Below are positions 9,037 through 17,410 of a stretch of DNA of 64,000 nucleotides, piece by piece. The DNA is taken from positions 1-64,000 of the forward strand of contig CADBZW010000019.1 in NCBI GenBank assembly GCA_902799345.1. The letters are read 5' to 3'. Each line of letters starts with the position of its first letter. Within the stretch, counting starts at the first letter, position 1. The DNA is from an uncultured Bacteroidia bacterium (GTDB taxonomy: Bacteria > Bacteroidota > Bacteroidia > Bacteroidales > F082). Under the pieces are notes generated by a model. It did not search any database. It saw only the letters and a program-made list of their open reading frames with translations, and was not told where the DNA came from. A program made the position numbers and the translations under genes.

Positions 9037-9915
9037 TCATTTTGCGGTAAGGCGTTCCAGTGTGCTTTCAACGAGTTTCCTTACGTATGGATGATAGTCC
9101 GTGGTGAACTTTTCAGTGACGCGGTTGGCAATGGCCACACATATTGTCAAGCAGTTGTGCCCCATCATCTTGCCGAGGCCATAGAGCGCCGATGATTCCA
9201 TCTCGAAGTTGCACACACGCCAGCCTTGGTAATCGAAATTCTCAATCTTGTTGTTGTTTTCGGGATAGGAGAGGTGCATTCTCAAAGTACGTCCTTGTGG
9301 TCCGTAAAAGCCTGGCGCCGTGGCCGTAACACCTTGGTAATAGCCCTCGGCCAGTTTGTCGAAGAGCATCTTTGAGCCTTCCACGACATAAGGCTTGGGC
9401 AGGTCTTTCGGGTAGTCCATCTGCTTGATGAAGGCGTCGCGCATGGCGATTTCGTTCACTTCTTTGTGCTTTTCATAAAAATACAGCAGACCGTCCAAAC
9501 CGATGGCATAGCGTGTAGCCACGTTGTTGCCCGGCTCGATGTCAGGTTGCAAGGCGCCGCAGGTGCCGAGACGGATGAGGTTGAGCGAACGGTGTGTCTC
9601 TTTTGGCATCCTTGTCTTCAGGTCGATGTTGGCCAAGGCATCAAGCTCGTTCATCACGATGTCGAGGTTGTCGGTGCCCATGCCGGTCGAGAGCACGGTG
9701 ATGCGCTCGCCGTTGAACCAGCCAGTGCGGGTGACGAGTTCACGGTTTTGGCGCTCCACCTCGATCTTGTCGAAAAACGAGGCAATCATGTCGACGCGGC
9801 CAGGGTCGCCCACCATGATGACATTGTCGGCCAGCTGGTCGGGATGCAGGTTCAAGTGATATATCGCACCCTCGTTGTTGAGGACGAGTTGCGATGCTGG
9901 GATAGGTTGATTCAT
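9037..9915 (-). CDS. nucleoside phosphorylase (uridine phosphorylase-like)
   Basis: This 292-residue enzyme splits nucleosides with phosphate to a free base and (deoxy)ribose 1-phosphate, serving nucleoside salvage in the cytoplasm. The family signature is visible: GDPGRVDMIASFF for phosphate binding near the N-terminus, STGMGTDNLDIVMNEL, IRLGTCGALQ, and the ribose-binding NFEMESSALYGLG. The length and the EMES motif fit the PNP_UDP_1 hexameric class; Bacteroidetes homologues are usually called uridine phosphorylase, but base preference cannot be read from sequence. The ATG starts 23 bases after a TAnnTTTG box. Confidence 0.9.
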   Translation of the reverse strand: MNQPIPASQLVLNNEGAIYHLNLHPDQLADNVIMVGDPGRVDMIASFFDKIEVERQNRELVTRTGWFNGERITVLSTGMGTDNLDIVMNELDALANIDLKTRMPKETHRSLNLIRLGTCGALQPDIEPGNNVATRYAIGLDGLLYFYEKHKEVNEIAMRDAFIKQMDYPKDLPKPYVVEGSKMLFDKLAEGYYQGVTATAPGFYGPQGRTLRMHLSYPENNNKIENFDYQGWRVCNFEMESSALYGLGKMMGHNCLTICVAIANRVTEKFTTDYHPYVRKLVESTLERLTAK

Positions 9916-9937
9916 GGTTTTAAAGTATTTGAAAATG

Positions 9938-9945
9938 CAAAGATA
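9938..9945 (-). promoter_or_regulatory. TAnnTTTG -7 promoter box of nucleoside phosphorylase gene
   Basis: The minus strand reads TATCTTTG, 22 bases before the start codon. A divergent box for cinA lies at 9998-10005. Confidence 0.65.
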
Positions 9946-9997
9946 CGAAAATTATTGAAAACTCCGTTCTTTTCTGTCCAAAGGTCAAAAAATGGCC

Positions 9998-10005
9998 TAT
10001 CTTTG
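9998..10005 (+). promoter_or_regulatory. TAnnTTTG -7 promoter box of cinA-gldB
   Basis: TATCTTTG lies only 14 bases before the first ATG of cinA, so the mRNA leader is very short. Confidence 0.65.
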
Positions 10006-10019
10006 CACCAAATTGAATA

Positions 10020-11267
10020 ATGATGAAAGAAATCGTTGTAAAGAATATCTCCATTGGTGATGAACTGCTTATCGGTCAGGTGATTAATACCAATGCCGCA
10101 TGGCTGGGTGAACAGCTTTCCAGTGCCGGCTTCCGTTTGGACTCCACCTTGACCATCGGTGATTCCGAAAAAGCCATCCTCGATGCCTTCAATGCCTGCA
10201 TGGATGCTGACTTGGTGCTGGTGACAGGAGGACTTGGCCCCACGGCCGACGACATCACCAAGCCTACGGTCTGCAAGTTCTTTGACACCGAGTTAGAGTT
10301 TTGCCAAGAAGCTTACGAGAACGTCGTCTCGTTTTTTAAGCGTCGTGGTTTCCAGATGAGTGAGCGCAACCGCGGTCAGGCTATGCTGCCGAAGGCTTGC
10401 CAGTATATCCCCAACACCTATGGCACGGCACCCTGCATGTGGCTGGAGAAGCAAGGCGTCGTCTTTGCCTTCATGCCTGGCGTACCATTCGAGATGAAGG
10501 GCATCTTCAACGATGAGTTGCTTCCACGCATCAAGGAGAGGTTCCATTCGGTGCCTTACGAGAAGCGCGTCATCATGACCACGGGCATAGGCGAGTCGTT
10601 TTTGGCCGATAAAATCAAGGACTGGGAAGAGTCATTGCCCGATTTCCTCTCTTTGGCCTATCTGCCCCAATATGGCATGGTGCGTCTCCGCCTGAGCGGC
10701 CGACACGAGGATGCCGAGCTGCTTCACCAGACGTTGGATGCCGAGGTCGAAAAGTTGACCCGGTTGATTTCCGAGTACATCTTCTCTATGCAAGACCAGC
10801 CCATCGAACGCACCGTATTTGATCTGCTGATTAATAAAGGTATGACGTTCGCCTCGGCGGAGAGCTGCACAGGGGGCAACATCGCCCATGTGTTTACATT
10901 GATTCCTGGAAGTTCTGAAGCATTTAAGGGAACCGCTGTCACCTATGCCACCCCGATGAAGACCAAAGTGCTGGGGGTGCCTGCCGAGACCATTGAAAAA
11001 TACGGTGTGGTCAGCCAACAAGTTGTTGAAGGCATGGCAAAAGGTGTCCGCAACCTGATGGAGGCTGACTTCGGCGTAGCCACGACGGGTGTCGCCGGTC
11101 CCAGTGGCGGCACGGAAGAAAACCCCGTCGGCACGGTGTGGATTGGCGTGGCTTCGGCCCACGGCGTCGTCTCCCAACGCTTCAACTTCGGCAAAGACCG
11201 CGAGAATGTCATCAACCGCGCCACGATAGCGGCCTACGAGATGCTTAGACAAGAAATAATTAGATAA
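10020..11267 (+). CDS. cinA: CinA-family protein (nicotinamide-nucleotide amidohydrolase)
   Basis: This 415-residue protein has the two classic CinA parts. The N-terminal MoCF-like domain (about 4-170) shows IGDELLIGQVINTNAAWL and VLVTGGLGPTADDITK, linked in this family to ADP-ribose pyrophosphatase activity. The C-terminal domain (about 255-412) shows SAESCTGGNIAHVFT, FKGTAVTYA and TTGVAGPSGG, the deamidase that turns NMN into nicotinic acid mononucleotide for pyridine-nucleotide recycling. Two consecutive ATG codons (10020, 10023) are possible starts. gldB begins 6 bases after the stop, so they are probably co-transcribed. Confidence 0.93.
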   Translation: MMKEIVVKNISIGDELLIGQVINTNAAWLGEQLSSAGFRLDSTLTIGDSEKAILDAFNACMDADLVLVTGGLGPTADDITKPTVCKFFDTELEFCQEAYENVVSFFKRRGFQMSERNRGQAMLPKACQYIPNTYGTAPCMWLEKQGVVFAFMPGVPFEMKGIFNDELLPRIKERFHSVPYEKRVIMTTGIGESFLADKIKDWEESLPDFLSLAYLPQYGMVRLRLSGRHEDAELLHQTLDAEVEKLTRLISEYIFSMQDQPIERTVFDLLINKGMTFASAESCTGGNIAHVFTLIPGSSEAFKGTAVTYATPMKTKVLGVPAETIEKYGVVSQQVVEGMAKGVRNLMEADFGVATTGVAGPSGGTEENPVGTVWIGVASAHGVVSQRFNFGKDRENVINRATIAAYEMLRQEIIR

Positions 11268-11273
11268 CACAAT

Positions 11274-12281
11274 ATGAAGACCATAGCAAAAACCCTAACC
11301 CTCCTCAGTCTCGCCCTCATCATGGCCGCCTGCCAAGAGAAAGCGCCTGCCTATAAAGCGAAACTCGACATCAAACCCGAGCCTGTCGACCTCGAGTTCG
11401 ACCGCTACGAGGAGGTCCTCTTCAACCTCGACACTGCCGACTTCCAAAACGAGCTGATGAAAATCCAAGACCGCTACCGTGTCTTCCTCGGTGGCGACCT
11501 CAGCGATGCCGATGCGGTCAACTACCTCAAGGACTTCGCCATCGACCCATTCAGCATCATGCTTTACAATAAGGTGAAAGCGGCTTTCCCCGACCTGAAG
11601 CAGGTGGAGCCTTTGGTGGAGGATGTGATGGCGCATTTTCACCACTATTATCCTGATATCCAGTTGCCCAAGAAGGTATATACCTGTGTCACTGGCGTAA
11701 TCGCCGATGTGCCTGCCGTCCAGATCTTCGACGACGCGATGGTCGTTTCCTTGGACTGGTATCTTGGCGCCGACGAGGTGTACGACCAAATCGGGATGCC
11801 GAGATACATGGCCTTGCGTAGGAATCTGCCTACCTTGGCTAAAGATGTGGCCAAGGCCTTGTATGAGAGTTATTTGTACCAATGGCGCAAGCAAGGACAG
11901 ATTATCGATGAGATGGTATATAACGGCCAAGTGGACTTCTTCATCGAGGCGATGTGTCCCGCCATGCCCGACAGCGTGTTGCTTGGCTATTCGACAACGC
12001 AATGGCAATGGGCTGTTGATAACGAAGGCGCAGTCTGGGCTGACATCGTGGGCAACCGCCGGCTATACGACTCCAACTTGAACGCCTACATGATGTTCTT
12101 TGGCGATGGACCTTTCACACAGTCCTACAGCAACGACGCGCCATCGCGCCTGGGTGAGTTCTATGGCCTCAATATCGTCCGCTCTTATTTCTCGAATCAC
12201 GACATTTCGCTTCAAGACCTGATGGAACAGTCGGATTTGCAAGGTCTTTTCCAAGAATCTGGCTATAAGCCAAGGAAATGA
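11274..12281 (+). CDS. gldB: gliding-motility lipoprotein GldB
   Basis: This 335-residue protein has a lipoprotein signal (hydrophobic segment ending MAACQEK, lipidated Cys20). The body has the GldB pattern: RYRVFLGGDL, the central VYTCVTGVIADVPAVQIFDD, YLGADEVYDQIGMPRYM, and the conserved C-terminal RLGEFYGLNIVRSYFSNHD. GldB is needed for gliding in Flavobacterium and is widespread in Bacteroidetes that have type IX secretion, even when they do not glide. Three type IX sorting-domain proteins in this window fit that context. It follows cinA by 6 bases. Confidence 0.85.
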   Translation: MKTIAKTLTLLSLALIMAACQEKAPAYKAKLDIKPEPVDLEFDRYEEVLFNLDTADFQNELMKIQDRYRVFLGGDLSDADAVNYLKDFAIDPFSIMLYNKVKAAFPDLKQVEPLVEDVMAHFHHYYPDIQLPKKVYTCVTGVIADVPAVQIFDDAMVVSLDWYLGADEVYDQIGMPRYMALRRNLPTLAKDVAKALYESYLYQWRKQGQIIDEMVYNGQVDFFIEAMCPAMPDSVLLGYSTTQWQWAVDNEGAVWADIVGNRRLYDSNLNAYMMFFGDGPFTQSYSNDAPSRLGEFYGLNIVRSYFSNHDISLQDLMEQSDLQGLFQESGYKPRK

Positions 12282-12407
12282 TAATCAACAATATATCCGA
12301 CAGCAAACGACAACAAACGACTACAGTCGACTACAAACGTTTAATCAACGGCTTTTTCTTGACAAGGGTTGCATCTTTGCGGCATGAAACTTTAAACACT
12401 AAGAATT

Positions 12408-13940
12408 ATGCTAGTAAAGACATTTGGATGTGCCCTTTTCGGCATCGAAGCCATTCTGGTCACCATTGAGGTGAACATCGACAGAGGTATTAACTTCTTT
12501 TTGGTCGGCCTGCCCGACAACGCGGTCAAGGAGAGCCAGCAGCGCATTGAGGCTGCCGTCACCAACCTTGGCTATAGCTATCCTCACAGAAAAACCGTCA
12601 TCAACATGGCGCCCGCCGACATCCGTAAGGAAGGCTCGGCCTACGACTTGCCCATCGCCATCGGCATGCTGGCGGCATCGGAACAGATCAGCGCCGACTT
12701 GTTGGAGCAGTTCGTCATCATGGGCGAGCTCTCCCTCGACGGCACGCTCAAACCCATCAAAGGCGCCTTGCCCATTGCCATCAAGGCAAAACAAGACGGC
12801 TTCCGCGGGCTTATCGTACCTAAATCCAACGCACGCGAGGCCGCCGTGGTGGAGGGCTTGGACGTGTATGGCGTGGAAAACATTCATGATGTTGTCTCTA
12901 TCCTAAACGGAGAACTGCTCATTCAGCCCGTGACCGTCGATATGGCGGAGTCGAGGCAGGATAACGGCTTTGAGTTCGACTTCAGCGACGTGAAAGGGCA
13001 GGAGAACATCAAGCGCGCCTTGGAAATCGCAGCTGCTGGTGGACATAATGTCATTCTCATCGGCCCTCCCGGCAGCGGCAAGACCATGCTCGCCAAGCGC
13101 ATGCCCACCATCTTGCCGCCTTTGACGATGGCTGAAGCCTTGGAGACGACCAAGATCCATTCCGTGGCAGGGCTGATGGGCCGCAATGCGACCCTGGTCA
13201 GGACACGACCGTTTCGTAGTCCCCATCACACGATAAGCGATGCCGGCCTGGTGGGCGGTGGCACCTATCCTCAGCCTGGAGAGATATCGTTGGCTCACAA
13301 CGGCGTGCTCTTTCTTGACGAGCTTCCCGAGTTCAAACGCACTGTCTTAGAGGTAATGAGGCAGCCGATGGAGGATAGGATCGTGACCATCTCTCGCGCC
13401 AAGATGACCGTCGACTTCCCAGCCAGTTTCATGTTGGTGGCGGCCATGAACCCCTGTCCCTGCGGCTATTACAACCACCCCGACAAGGAATGTACCTGCA
13501 AGCCGGGCATGGTGCAGCAGTACCTCAACCGCATCAGCGGCCCTTTGATGGATCGTATCGACTTGCATGTTGAAGTGGTGCCTGTGGCCTATAAAGACCT
13601 GTCGTCAAAGAGCAGCGGCGAGCCGAGCGCGGTGGTACGCGAGCGCGTCATCAAGGCGCGGAAGATACAAGAGGAACGTTATGCGGAATACCCTTCCATC
13701 CATGCCAACGCCCAGATGACTTCTCAACTCATCCAGAAATACTGTGACTTGGACGAGGACTGCCGCACTATCCTGAAAAATGCCATGAACCGCTTGGGAC
13801 TCTCTGCCCGTGCATACGATAGGATTCTGAAAGTCTCCCGTACCATCGCCGACCTCGATGGTAGCGAAAATATCCAAACAGGGCATTTGGCGGAGGCTAT
13901 TAATTATAGGAGCTTGGATAGGGACAATTGGGGGAGCTGA
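12408..13940 (+). CDS. YifB/ComM-family magnesium chelatase-like AAA+ ATPase
   Basis: This 510-residue protein is the YifB/ComM type. The N-terminal ChlI-like domain (about 1-170; VNIDRGINFFLVGLPDNAVK, NMAPADIRKEGSAYDLP) is followed by the AAA+ core with Walker A GPPGSGKTM at about 218-226 and Walker B GVLFLDELPEF near 299. The cysteine pattern CPCGYYNHPDKECTC and the C-terminal Mg-chelatase domain (about 400-505) complete the family. In Haemophilus and Vibrio, ComM is a helicase promoting branch migration during natural transformation; that role here is inference. CATCTTTG upstream is one base off the promoter consensus. Confidence 0.93.
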   Translation: MLVKTFGCALFGIEAILVTIEVNIDRGINFFLVGLPDNAVKESQQRIEAAVTNLGYSYPHRKTVINMAPADIRKEGSAYDLPIAIGMLAASEQISADLLEQFVIMGELSLDGTLKPIKGALPIAIKAKQDGFRGLIVPKSNAREAAVVEGLDVYGVENIHDVVSILNGELLIQPVTVDMAESRQDNGFEFDFSDVKGQENIKRALEIAAAGGHNVILIGPPGSGKTMLAKRMPTILPPLTMAEALETTKIHSVAGLMGRNATLVRTRPFRSPHHTISDAGLVGGGTYPQPGEISLAHNGVLFLDELPEFKRTVLEVMRQPMEDRIVTISRAKMTVDFPASFMLVAAMNPCPCGYYNHPDKECTCKPGMVQQYLNRISGPLMDRIDLHVEVVPVAYKDLSSKSSGEPSAVVRERVIKARKIQEERYAEYPSIHANAQMTSQLIQKYCDLDEDCRTILKNAMNRLGLSARAYDRILKVSRTIADLDGSENIQTGHLAEAINYRSLDRDNWGS

Positions 13941-13941
13941 T

Positions 13942-14403
13942 ATGGAGTATTATCAGGGAAGTCTCAAGCAATTTGCTGAGGAGTTGTTGGCAAAGGGGAG
14001 GGGCAATGGGATGATGGTTGAAGTTGCCCCTGTCAACGAATTGGTTATTGAGGATGCTGTGAAGAAAGGCTTATTGTTTCATTCGATGACCATAGTTGTA
14101 ACTCAAAACACCATTTTTAAATATGCCAATCATCCAAAGGAGAAAAAAGGAGCTGTTGTTCCTGTCTGTAAATATGACCTAATAGAGAAAGCATTAAAGA
14201 CGCCACTTCATATTTATGAAGACCCCATCCAAAATGAAATTATATATGTGTTTACATACCCATACGATGATAGTAAGTTGATAAAAGTCGTGGTGCATCC
14301 TAACTACAAACTGAAACGAGGAGTCTTCATTAATTCAGCAAAGTCATGGGGTATAGTAGTTAGTGAGGCATTTTATAATTCACAATACAGAATGATAAAA
14401 TAA
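13942..14403 (+). CDS. unrecognised 153-residue protein, possibly BECR-fold
   Basis: The function is not recognised. The start MEYYQGSLKQF begins one base after the yifB stop, so the two may be co-transcribed. No signal peptide or membrane segment is seen. The C-terminal half alternates basic and hydrophobic strands (EIIYVFTYPYD, LIKVVVHPNYKLKRG, FINSAKSWGIVVSEAF) in a way that recalls the barnase-EndoU-ColicinE5-RelE-like nuclease fold found in phage and toxin proteins, but no catalytic set can be named. The gene is much more AT-rich than yifB, which hints at acquisition. It ends at a hairpin shared with the tRNA-like gene. Confidence 0.6.
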   Translation: MEYYQGSLKQFAEELLAKGRGNGMMVEVAPVNELVIEDAVKKGLLFHSMTIVVTQNTIFKYANHPKEKKGAVVPVCKYDLIEKALKTPLHIYEDPIQNEIIYVFTYPYDDSKLIKVVVHPNYKLKRGVFINSAKSWGIVVSEAFYNSQYRMIK

Positions 14404-14428
14404 AAGGAATGGCATGAACCATTCCTTT
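14403..14428. terminator. bidirectional terminator hairpin
   Basis: AAAGGAATGG and CCATTCCTTT form a perfect 10-bp stem with a 6-base loop. It follows the plus-strand gene directly (sharing the last base of its TAA) and the minus-strand tRNA-like RNA, where it runs into a T-rich stretch. Confidence 0.8.
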
Positions 14429-14430
14429 AT

Positions 14431-14507
14431 TACTGGCGGTCGGAGTTGAACCGACAATCATCCCACCTTGTGAGGCGTGAAGCTACCCGTTGCGGTCATC
14501 GACCAGT
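14431..14507 (-). tRNA. tRNA-like RNA with irregular anticodon arm
   Basis: On the minus strand a canonical T-arm is plain: stem GTCGG/CCGAC around the loop TTCAACT. The ends pair as an acceptor stem, ACTGGTC with CGCCAGT (one T-G wobble, one C-C mismatch), and 3' CCA is not encoded. The middle is odd: the best anticodon-arm pairing leaves only a 6-base loop TCACAA, which would place CAC (valine) as anticodon, and the D-arm pairs poorly. A TAnnTTTG box sits 12 bases upstream and a strong hairpin follows, so a short transcript is likely. It may be a degenerate or specialised tRNA. A valine identity is only a guess. Confidence 0.6.
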
Positions 14508-14519
14508 ATTTCATTGCTG

Positions 14520-14527
14520 CAAAAATA
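14520..14527 (-). promoter_or_regulatory. TAnnTTTG -7 promoter box of the tRNA-like gene
   Basis: The minus strand reads TATTTTTG; the tRNA-like 5' end lies 12 bases further on, the spacing expected for a short-leader tRNA transcript. Confidence 0.65.
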
Positions 14528-14643
14528 CACATTTTTCGTGGAAGAGCAAGTGCTAAATATAAAAAAACAAAATTATTCCTTTCAATCTCCCTTGCAAAGC
14601 CCCCTGTCCACTGACGGTTAAATCGAGAAATGAGCTGTTTTTA

Positions 14644-14673
14644 TTTGAATTGGCGACAAAATGTTTAATTTTG
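14644..14673 (+). promoter_or_regulatory. full promoter of the bcp operon (TTTG-N18-TAATTTTG)
   Basis: TTTG at 14644-14647 and TAATTTTG at 14666-14673 are separated by 18 bases, near the Bacteroidetes ideal. The predicted transcript start near 14680 rules out most upstream starts of bcp. Confidence 0.7.
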
Positions 14674-14707
14674 CACCTATAAAGTGAAGAATTCAAACTT
14701 ACAAACC

Positions 14708-15151
14708 ATGCTACAAAAAGGAACAAAAGCCCCTTATTTTGAAGGGCAAGACGAAAACGGCAATCTCGTGAAACTCACCGATTTTGCCGGAAAGAAACTG
14801 GTGCTCTATTTCTATCCCAAGGACAGCACCCCAGGCTGCACCGCTGAGGCCTGCGACCTTCGCGACAACTATGAACGTTTCCTTGCTTTGGGCTATAACG
14901 TGCTGGGTGTCAGCCGCGATAGCGCCAAGTCGCACCAAAACTTCATCGCCAAATATAACCTGCCTTTCCACCTCATCGCTGATACCGATTTGACCATCTT
15001 GAAGGCCTACGAAGCTTGGGGCGAGAAGAAGATGTATGGCAAAGTGACTGAAGGCACGCTGCGTACCACTTACGTCATTGATGAAGAAGGCGTTATCATT
15101 GACGCCATAGGCAAAGTTGACACTAAAAATCACACTGCTCAAATACTATAG
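14708..15151 (+). CDS. bcp: thioredoxin-dependent thiol peroxidase (peroxiredoxin Bcp)
   Basis: This 147-residue peroxiredoxin reduces hydrogen and organic peroxides with thioredoxin. The active-site region DSTPGCTAEACDLRDNY carries the peroxidatic Cys44 and a resolving Cys49, the Bcp/PrxQ arrangement. FYPKDSTPGCTAEAC and GVSRDS match the family, and the length is usual. The ATG at 14708 was preferred to the GTG at 14684, which would sit almost on the predicted transcript start. The next gene begins 3 bases after the stop, so the two are co-transcribed. Confidence 0.93.
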   Translation: MLQKGTKAPYFEGQDENGNLVKLTDFAGKKLVLYFYPKDSTPGCTAEACDLRDNYERFLALGYNVLGVSRDSAKSHQNFIAKYNLPFHLIADTDLTILKAYEAWGEKKMYGKVTEGTLRTTYVIDEEGVIIDAIGKVDTKNHTAQIL

Positions 15152-15154
15152 AAT

Positions 15155-16552
15155 ATGAAACGTATTACTATGCTGATGTTTGCCGCCATCCTATTCTGCG
15201 GCAGCCTTCAAATCAAGGCACAAAACAACGATGTTAAGTTGTATTTCAGCACAGAGGAGCTGCCTGACCTCATCAAGTGCCTGCCACCTCCGCCTGATTT
15301 TAACAGCCCGGAGTTCTCCTATGATGTGCTCCGCTATCAATGGGGGAAGACCCAGCGTCTCGACTCGGTGCGTGCGGCCATTGCCAGGCGTGATGCCGTT
15401 TGGTCATACGACGCGCTGTTGGCCGAGTTCAATGTCCCCTTCGGAATGACTATCTCCAGAACGGAAACCCCTGAGATATGGAGACTTATGGTGAACAGCT
15501 TGGCCACCACCGACCAGATGCGGGTAGCGCCCAAGGCTTATTACCATAGGTTGCGTCCGTTCGAGATGTACGAAGAGCACCTGCTGTCGACGGAAACAGA
15601 GGCAGAGTTGAGCGGCGAAGGCAGCTATCCTTCGGGCCACACCATGCGAGGCTGGTTGGCTGCCTTGCTTTTGGCAGAAATCAACCCGGCACGTGCCGAC
15701 ACCCTCTTTGCCCGAGGGTGGATGTATAGCGAAAGCCGCGTGATCGAAGGCGCTCACTGGCAGAGCGACATTGACGCTACACGGGTGGGAGCCAGCATCG
15801 GCTATGCAGCCTTGCACACCAGCCCCGATTTCCTCGCGCAGCTCGAGAAAGCAAAAAACGAATTCAGATGGCTGACGGGTGCCTTGAAACCGACCGACGA
15901 TTGCAGCCAGTTTGTGAATCTGGCCGATGCTGTCCCCGATGCCATTTTGGAGATCCGTTATTACAGCACATATAACTTCGTTGGTGCTCGTGTGGATGGC
16001 TATGAAGAGCCGGTCGCACTGCTCACCCGTCAGGCTGCCGACAGTCTGCGTGCCGTGAGCGACGACTTGCTGAAGCAAGGCTATCGCCTTAAGATTTTTG
16101 ATGCCTACCGCCCGCAGTGCGCCGTCGACCACTTTATGCGCTGGGCCGCCGATGTCAACGACACGCTCATGAAGCCTTATTTCTATCCCAAGGTGCCACG
16201 AAATAAACTTTTCGAGTTGGGCTATATCTTGGAGAAGAGCGGTCACACTCGAGGCTCCACCGTCGACCTGACCTTGTTCGATATGGCAACGGAGAAAGAA
16301 GTCGATATGGGCGGCACCTTCGACTGGTTTGGTCGTGAGAGCCATCCCGACTATGGAGGAGACCCACAAACGGGCAAGTACAAAGGCAATGCCCCAATCA
16401 CCGCCGAACAGTTCCACAACCGCATGATTTTGCGCGAAGCCATGATGCGTCACGGCTTCAAACCTCTCGATGAAGAGTGGTGGCATTTCACTTTGAAGAA
16501 TGAGCCGTTCCCGGATACCTATTTTACCTTCCCGGTGAAAAAGCTTAAATAA
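15155..16552 (+). CDS. fusion of PAP2-type acid phosphatase and VanX-like D-Ala-D-Ala dipeptidase
   Basis: This 465-residue exported protein joins two enzymes. After the signal peptide (MKRITMLMFAAILFCGSLQIKA) the first half is a class A/PAP2 phosphatase: GEGSYPSGHTMRGW around 150-165 and SRVIEGAHWQSDID around 190-203 hold the histidines of that fold. The second half (from about residue 240) is a VanX/DdpX-type M15 metallopeptidase: SGHTRGSTVDLTLF near 361-374 gives the zinc histidine and aspartate, and EEWWHF near 440-445 gives the catalytic glutamate and third ligand. Such dipeptidases cut D-Ala-D-Ala. A role in cell-wall turnover and phosphate release in the periplasm is inferred. Confidence 0.88.
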   Translation: MKRITMLMFAAILFCGSLQIKAQNNDVKLYFSTEELPDLIKCLPPPPDFNSPEFSYDVLRYQWGKTQRLDSVRAAIARRDAVWSYDALLAEFNVPFGMTISRTETPEIWRLMVNSLATTDQMRVAPKAYYHRLRPFEMYEEHLLSTETEAELSGEGSYPSGHTMRGWLAALLLAEINPARADTLFARGWMYSESRVIEGAHWQSDIDATRVGASIGYAALHTSPDFLAQLEKAKNEFRWLTGALKPTDDCSQFVNLADAVPDAILEIRYYSTYNFVGARVDGYEEPVALLTRQAADSLRAVSDDLLKQGYRLKIFDAYRPQCAVDHFMRWAADVNDTLMKPYFYPKVPRNKLFELGYILEKSGHTRGSTVDLTLFDMATEKEVDMGGTFDWFGRESHPDYGGDPQTGKYKGNAPITAEQFHNRMILREAMMRHGFKPLDEEWWHFTLKNEPFPDTYFTFPVKKLK

Positions 16553-16570
16553 ACGAATAAGAAAAGAAAA

Positions 16571-17407
16571 ATGAGATATTTCATCGTCGATGCTTTTACC
16601 GACCAGCTTTTTGGTGGCAATCCCGCGGGTGTGGTGTTGCTCGAATCGGAGCGTTTCCCCGAAAAGAAGCTGATGCTGAAAATCGCTGCTGAGTTGCGAT
16701 ATTCGGAAACGGCTTTCATCAGACGGCATTCCGATAAGGAGTTTACTATCAGGTATTTCACGCCCAAAGCCGAGGTGGAGCTGTGTGGTCACGCTACTAT
16801 CGCATCGTTCTATTTGTTGCACCATGAAGGGTTGGCTAAGGGAACCTGTCTTTGCCATACCCTTGCTGGCGATTTGCGCATCGAAGCAGGGAAGAGGGTG
16901 ATGATGCAGATGGCTATGCCTCGCATTGTTGCTACTATTGAAGAGACAGGAGAAATCTATAAGGCATTGGGCGTCAGAGATTACCATCCATCCATGCCCG
17001 TCCAAATCGCCTATTCCGGCCTTCCCGACCTGATGATCCCACTGCCCGATGTGAATACTTTGCAGGCATTGAATCCCGACATGGAGGCCATCACGGTCAT
17101 CACCCAGAGATACGATGCCGTCAGCTTCCATGTCTTTGCCTTCGCCAACGATGGCTATACGGCCCATGTCCGCGACTTCGGGCCTTTGTACGGTGTGCCT
17201 GAGGAATCGGCCACTGGCACGGCCAATGCCGCTTTGACCTATTACCTACAACAAAATGGATGCCTCGGCGCCGAAGCGGATTGTGCCTTCATGCAAGGGG
17301 AAGCCATGGGACGGCCTTCGGTGGTGGCCACACAAATCCGAAAGGATGGCACCATCTATGTGGGCGGCACGGCTGCGATTGTCGCGAAAGGAGAATTGTG
17401 TGTTTAG
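16571..17407 (+). CDS. PhzF-family isomerase-like protein
   Basis: This 278-residue protein belongs to the PhzF family, which has a diaminopimelate-epimerase-like double fold. The N-terminal MRYFIVDAFTDQLFGGNPAG and the catalytic glutamate in RYSETAFI (Glu46) are intact, as are TPKAEVELCGHAT and the C-terminal PEESATGTANAAL. In Pseudomonas PhzF acts in phenazine synthesis, but isolated homologues like this one have unknown substrates. It lies 18 bases after the phosphatase/dipeptidase gene and 3 bases before the next, in the bcp operon. Confidence 0.9.
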   Translation: MRYFIVDAFTDQLFGGNPAGVVLLESERFPEKKLMLKIAAELRYSETAFIRRHSDKEFTIRYFTPKAEVELCGHATIASFYLLHHEGLAKGTCLCHTLAGDLRIEAGKRVMMQMAMPRIVATIEETGEIYKALGVRDYHPSMPVQIAYSGLPDLMIPLPDVNTLQALNPDMEAITVITQRYDAVSFHVFAFANDGYTAHVRDFGPLYGVPEESATGTANAALTYYLQQNGCLGAEADCAFMQGEAMGRPSVVATQIRKDGTIYVGGTAAIVAKGELCV

Positions 17408-17410
17408 CCT

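Noticed and set aside
14431-14507. The tRNA-like region as the end of a tmRNA (ssrA)
   Set aside because: The promoter box lies only 12 bases upstream, so the transcript is about 80 bases, far too short for tmRNA, and no tag peptide frame is present.
15404-17167. A 587-codon minus-strand frame opposite the phosphatase/dipeptidase and phzF genes
   Set aside because: Both plus-strand genes have clear family motifs across the whole stretch, so this frame is a by-product of their codon use.
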